From Trichoplusia ni (Eukaryota > Arthropoda > Insecta > Lepidoptera > Noctuidae), in assembly GCF_003590095.1 (NCBI RefSeq), contig NC_039486.1:2790001-2854000 (forward strand): a stretch of DNA of 64,000 bases, written 5' to 3'. Numbering within the stretch: the first letter of the stretch is position 1; each line of letters opens with the position of its first letter. The notes below the pieces were generated by a model. The model was not told the origin of the DNA. It worked only from the letters and a program-made list of their open reading frames with translations, and did not search any database. Of the stretch, positions 60,143 through 64,000 are shown one piece after another. Both the position numbers and the translations under genes were made by a program.

Positions 60143-61654
60143 TGTGCACTTGTTCTTAACTGCGAGTTTTTTATCTTTTCAAAGTCGTTTAATTCATGCT
60201 GCGGTTTTCTTAATCAATGACGTAGTCGTAGGCAAGTTGCTAAATTTAAGTTTAAATTCTTGACTAAAATTTTACAGTCCTAAAACACATAGCTGCTGTA
60301 AATTTTCCTCGGATAACTAACATACAAATTACAAAGAACGTTTCTAAGGAAAAAACGACGGAGTTGAGTGGCATTTTCACGAAATAAGGTCAGTAAGATG
60401 TAAAAGGGTAGTGGGAAAAGGATCGGACTGGCGGCTGCCGCTGACGGCTAAGAATTTGTGAGGAAACCCGAACGTTTGAGCTAGAAAAAAACGAATCGGA
60501 TATTGGCTTAGCTTGTTCTGTCTTTGTAGGAAATCGATGGATTTCAGTCTTATTTATAGATTGGATTTATTTTTGATGCAACGACCTGGTTATTAATTGG
60601 TTTCGGTTTAAAAAGAGAGTATTGCTCCTGAACTTATCAACGATTGTTAGGAGTGATCGGTTGAGGTAGGTATATTAAATTTAGCGATCTTAAATCACAT
60701 TTAATAGCCAAATGCTAATTTAATTCATTATAATGATGAGTGGGAAAATTAATGCTTCTATGCTAAAGCCATAAAATACTTAGCATCAAAATAAAAAGTC
60801 CTGACTTTTGTGTCATCATCTGTGTGACAATCATACGAGTAATAAATTTGATTCATTGCACTCGGCAAAATAAAAACATTTCAATTCATGAAATAAATGT
60901 TCTCTTTCAGCTAAATTCTCGAATGAAATTCTATTTTATGGGTCAGTTAAAATGTGCCTTGAAAACGGCTTTCTAAGCATAAGCAATTGGAAAGGTAAGA
61001 ACAATCGTGTTCTGCCTGCATCCAGAATGGAGCATACTTAAAGCTTCATGCTATAAATTATCGCTAAACACATTGTCATCTAACAATTTTATATAATTAC
61101 TTAAATCATACATGCGTCACAATCCCGGGCACAGACCTCTTCCCGTACATGGAAGTGAAGGGTGAGCATCGGTCACCACCTAGGTAACTGCGGTCTGGCG
61201 ATTTTAGACTAAAATTGGAATTCTAGCTTTCAAACTTATTAAGACTGGATTCAAAAATTGAAAGAAGATATTAGCTTCTTTCCCTTTTCTCAGGAATCCA
61301 GTTTTCATCACGATATTTTCCTTTCGTCAGAGGTTTCTTTGATTAATGAGAAAATTACATGTAACGTATGTAGTTTATTGAACTTTATTAATGAAGTATT
61401 TTTTTTAAAATTGTTTCAATGGATACTTGCAATTTACTAAACTCGAAACATTTGGGATTTGCAGTTATCCTTGTTAAGTCTAAGAAAGGAGTATCCAGAA
61501 TTTGAATCAAATAAAAGTTACATGCTATACGATAAAACAATCACTTTTTTATAGCTTCAGCTTAGCTTGTGGTGTACAAAACCATATTTCAACGAGAGCA
61601 TATTATTTTCGGCAATAGTCGTCGAGATTCCGCTAGATATACGACCTACATTAC
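60143..61654. other. Gene-free spacer
   Basis: No coding exon recognised. A GC-richer segment near 61115-61205 (CCCGGGCACAGACCTCTTCC followed by GGTCACCACCTAGGTAACTG) looks like a repeat fragment of unknown class. Confidence 0.4.
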
Positions 61655-61738
61655 CGGTCTTGTCTCACTGTAAGACGAATAGCTGGCTTCCGGGTACCTC
61701 CGGAACATTTTGCAACGGTCCCCGGACGGGGTGTCCAT
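61655..61738 (-). CDS. Candidate first coding exon of the ABC transporter
   Basis: On the minus strand an ATG in good context (AAAATGG) opens a 28-codon frame, MDTPSGDRCKMFRRYPEASY then SSYSETRP, ending at a GTAATG donor in phase 0. It is GC-rich and CpG-containing in an AT-rich background, as expected of a genuine exon. It has no ABC motif, and N-termini of ABCG proteins are poorly conserved. It cannot join the Walker A exon directly: that exon needs one preceding base of a split codon, so at least one more exon is required. It could also be unrelated chance sequence. Confidence 0.3.
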
Positions 61739-61929
61739 TTTATTTTCATTATTTCAAGTGAAAATTAGTTGGTTTTCGCCTGTTTAAAGAGTTGAATTGA
61801 CTTGTTGAGATTTTTGTCTTTTTTGTTTCATAAACAAGTTTCCTAATTAAGCCTTTTATTTGATTAATTGTTACTGAATTACATTCATTATTTACTCTGT
61901 ATTGATGAAGATGATTATCACACTTCACT
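61739..61929. other. Possible ABC transporter upstream region
   Basis: AT-rich sequence upstream (on the minus strand) of the candidate first coding exon. No convincing TATA box or initiator is seen. Confidence 0.25.
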
Positions 61930-62171
61930 TCAATATTCTAAATGGGAAAGTATGTGAATGTGTTTGTATGTATGTATGTTTGTTATCTCTTCACGCCCAA
62001 ACGGCTGTACTGAATTTGATGAACAATGGTAAATATTTAGCTGACACTTTGGATTGACACATAGATTATCTTAAAGTTGTGTAATGAATGGTTTTATCTG
62101 TATAATTTATAGTCTCCCTATGTCTATATAATCTCTCTATCACCGACATCCAAGCCGCGAGCAACAACTAG
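61930..62171 (+). mobile_element. Helitron-like element ending CTAG
   Basis: It ends CGCGAGCAACAA then CTAG (62168-62171) followed by T. The end resembles the GCGGGCAAC..CTAG terminus of the other family members, but the interior (TTCACGCCCAAACGGCTGTA, TTTGATGAACAATGGTAAAT) is a different subtype. A GTATGTATGTATG run lies near the 5' side. The start is approximate. Confidence 0.5.
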
Positions 62172-64000
62172 TTATGTAAAAAAATATTTCTATTAAAATT
62201 TCTGAAAATGCAGCATTACAAAGATGATGCCGTCTCCCTTTTCAACTCTCTTACTGTCACGTCTTCAAGTAAGCTGGAAGGTAAAACCATTTAAAAGTAA
62301 AATTGTATTGATACCATCACATAAACAAGCGGTTAAATACCTCAAAACTGAGATATAATCGCACCCTTTTCCCAACTCGTTTTGCAAAATAACTTGTTAG
62401 TTGAATAATTAATACCTAACTTTTTCATGATTGAGCGGATCATTATTTTATGCCAAATTAACATGGAAATTAACTTTAGGAACAAGTCAAACGTGTTTTT
62501 TGAAATACCTGACCTGTGAATCAAGAGAAATTTACATAAACCAGTGACAAAACACTGCATAGATACCGAAAAGATTTCATTCTTAAAACATTTGGGAATT
62601 ATTATTATCCAATTTTCAACACGGAAAATAACTTTAGAGTACCTAAACGATATCAAATTAATGTCTTACAATAAACAAATAACAATAATATCGATCCGAG
62701 TTCATATTTATTTACGCATAATTTAACAAGATTATCGCGAAGACAAAAATAACGAAAGTCATTTGTTTTGTGATCAACTTCAAACAAAAACTTGACGAAG
62801 AAGCATTAAGTTAAAAAGCAAAAAGGTTACATTTCCTTAAAATATTTCGAATACAGATCAAAAGAAGAGACCTTACGCCGCGATCTCAGAAAGTGTATTT
62901 GACGTTGTTTCGTCAAATCCAATATGATCAGAGTAAGACAAACCCAAATCAATCAGGGATTCAAAAAGATACGTTTTTATTGCTCTACATCAGATCATTA
63001 CTTTCGTTTTTTTCTTTATTAGATTCCTGGCTGTTTCATTTTAACTTTACGACTCTACGACAAAGTCAATATTGCAATCCAAAGAATACTTAATGTTCAA
63101 GTTTAAAAATAAGTAGAAAGAAAAGTTGGAGTATACAAAAATGAGATAAATATCTCTTCCTCTCCCAAAGAGAGAGATGGATCGAGAAATAGAGAGGCCT
63201 ACGTACGTCAGAGGAACAGAAACTTTATGACCTTAGAGGTTTGCTGTATGACGGTGACATCTAGAAAAAAAATAAAGGTAGGATCAGAGGCTACACTTCC
63301 GACACAAGTGACATTTCTACTACAGTCGTTAATGCTAATCAAATCGTCGTAATGGAAATTTTCCGTATAACCGCAGATCGGACAAAGGTTAGGCAGTAAC
63401 TTATTAAATGTCATGCTGTCTCTAACTAGAGTCTAAACATCGTCACTTAGTAGTTTTGTTTGTGATGAAGGATGTTAGACATGTATTAATAAGAAATTAC
63501 ATTTATATATCACTTGCTCATGGATAATAGATTGACAGTATTAGAACAAATTAGAGCTTTTCTTTTGGACTCTGAAGGGCAAAGCTTCAGCACACTTGAA
63601 TGCCACGTTCAAATTAGTTCTCCATGACCAAATATTTTATACCAAATTCATTACAAATATGTATCTAAAAGGAGAGCTGAACCCAAAACTAGACAGATAA
63701 GACCAAAAAAAACAATTTCCCTAACAGATTTATTTGAAGTCCCGAAATATCTGAAGATGGCTACACAAAAAATATTGGCAACACAGTCAATATTAAGGAT
63801 CGGCCAAAGGAAGTGGTGTTTCACGGTATGGCCAGAACAAATTACACCAATTTCCATTTTCTATCGTTCTTGCGGTTGTATCGCCATTTGTAAGGATTGA
63901 TGATGTGTTACTTATGTGGGTGTACGATATCTATTTATCAACTTCCAAAGTATGTTTAGCCAAGAAGGTAGTAGAGGCCGTTCTTTTGTTTCTTCGATGC
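62172..64000. other. Gene-free end of window
   Basis: No gene recognised. Minus-strand frames at 63208-63414 (contains CPICG) and 63651-63857 have no assignable domain and no clear splice context. Confidence 0.4.

Noticed and set aside
62342..62656. 104-codon minus-strand open frame
   Set aside because: AT-rich residues only, no motif.

Overview
This window is AT-rich, intron-rich eukaryotic DNA. It looks like a lepidopteran, probably a noctuid moth. The dispersed repeats (tRNA-derived SINEs, a 5S-rRNA-derived SINE, Helitron-like elements ending CTAG, 5'-truncated LINE tails) are of kinds common in moth genomes, and the two gene families found are typical insect gut or fat-body families. The species call is inference; no database could be searched. 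Genes were modelled by hand from reading frames, GT/AG splice sites and intron phase.

Layout. 1-14.6 kb: no gene recognised, only decayed repeats. 14.64-21.2 kb (+): a complete 13-exon gene for a 732-residue NRF-6-like membrane acyltransferase (N-terminal NRF domain plus acyltransferase-3 domain). 21.2-26.2 kb: spacer holding SINEs, a degenerate LINE tail and four diverged copies of an unrecognised repeat. 26.24-32.7 kb (+): a second complete 13-exon NRF-6-like gene (735 residues) with the same exon structure. The duplication covers the whole transcription unit: a paired GATA-type motif, TATA-like box, initiator and 3' UTR are all recognisable in both copies. 32.8-34.0 kb: a cluster of repeats. 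34.8-52.5 kb (-): ten phase-compatible exons of an ABCG half-transporter (Walker A through the membrane domain to the stop), spread over about 18 kb with repeat-filled introns. Its N-terminal coding part is not securely found; a candidate first coding exon lies at 61.7 kb. 52.5-64 kb: otherwise repeats, including two copies of the 5S-derived SINE with a 5S-like head and a degenerate retroelement reading frame.

How the genes may work together. NRF-6-type proteins are multipass membrane acyltransferases; the founding nematode proteins are tied to drug response and yolk/lipid transport. ABCG half-transporters of the ABCG1/ABCG4 type export sterols or other lipids. A shared lipid-handling role in gut or fat body is plausible but is inference from family and proximity only. 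The best leads for follow-up are the conserved promoter architecture, a 12-bp (four-residue) repeat expansion in the extracellular domain, uneven divergence suggesting gene conversion, the four-copy spacer repeat, and the well-bounded mobile elements.
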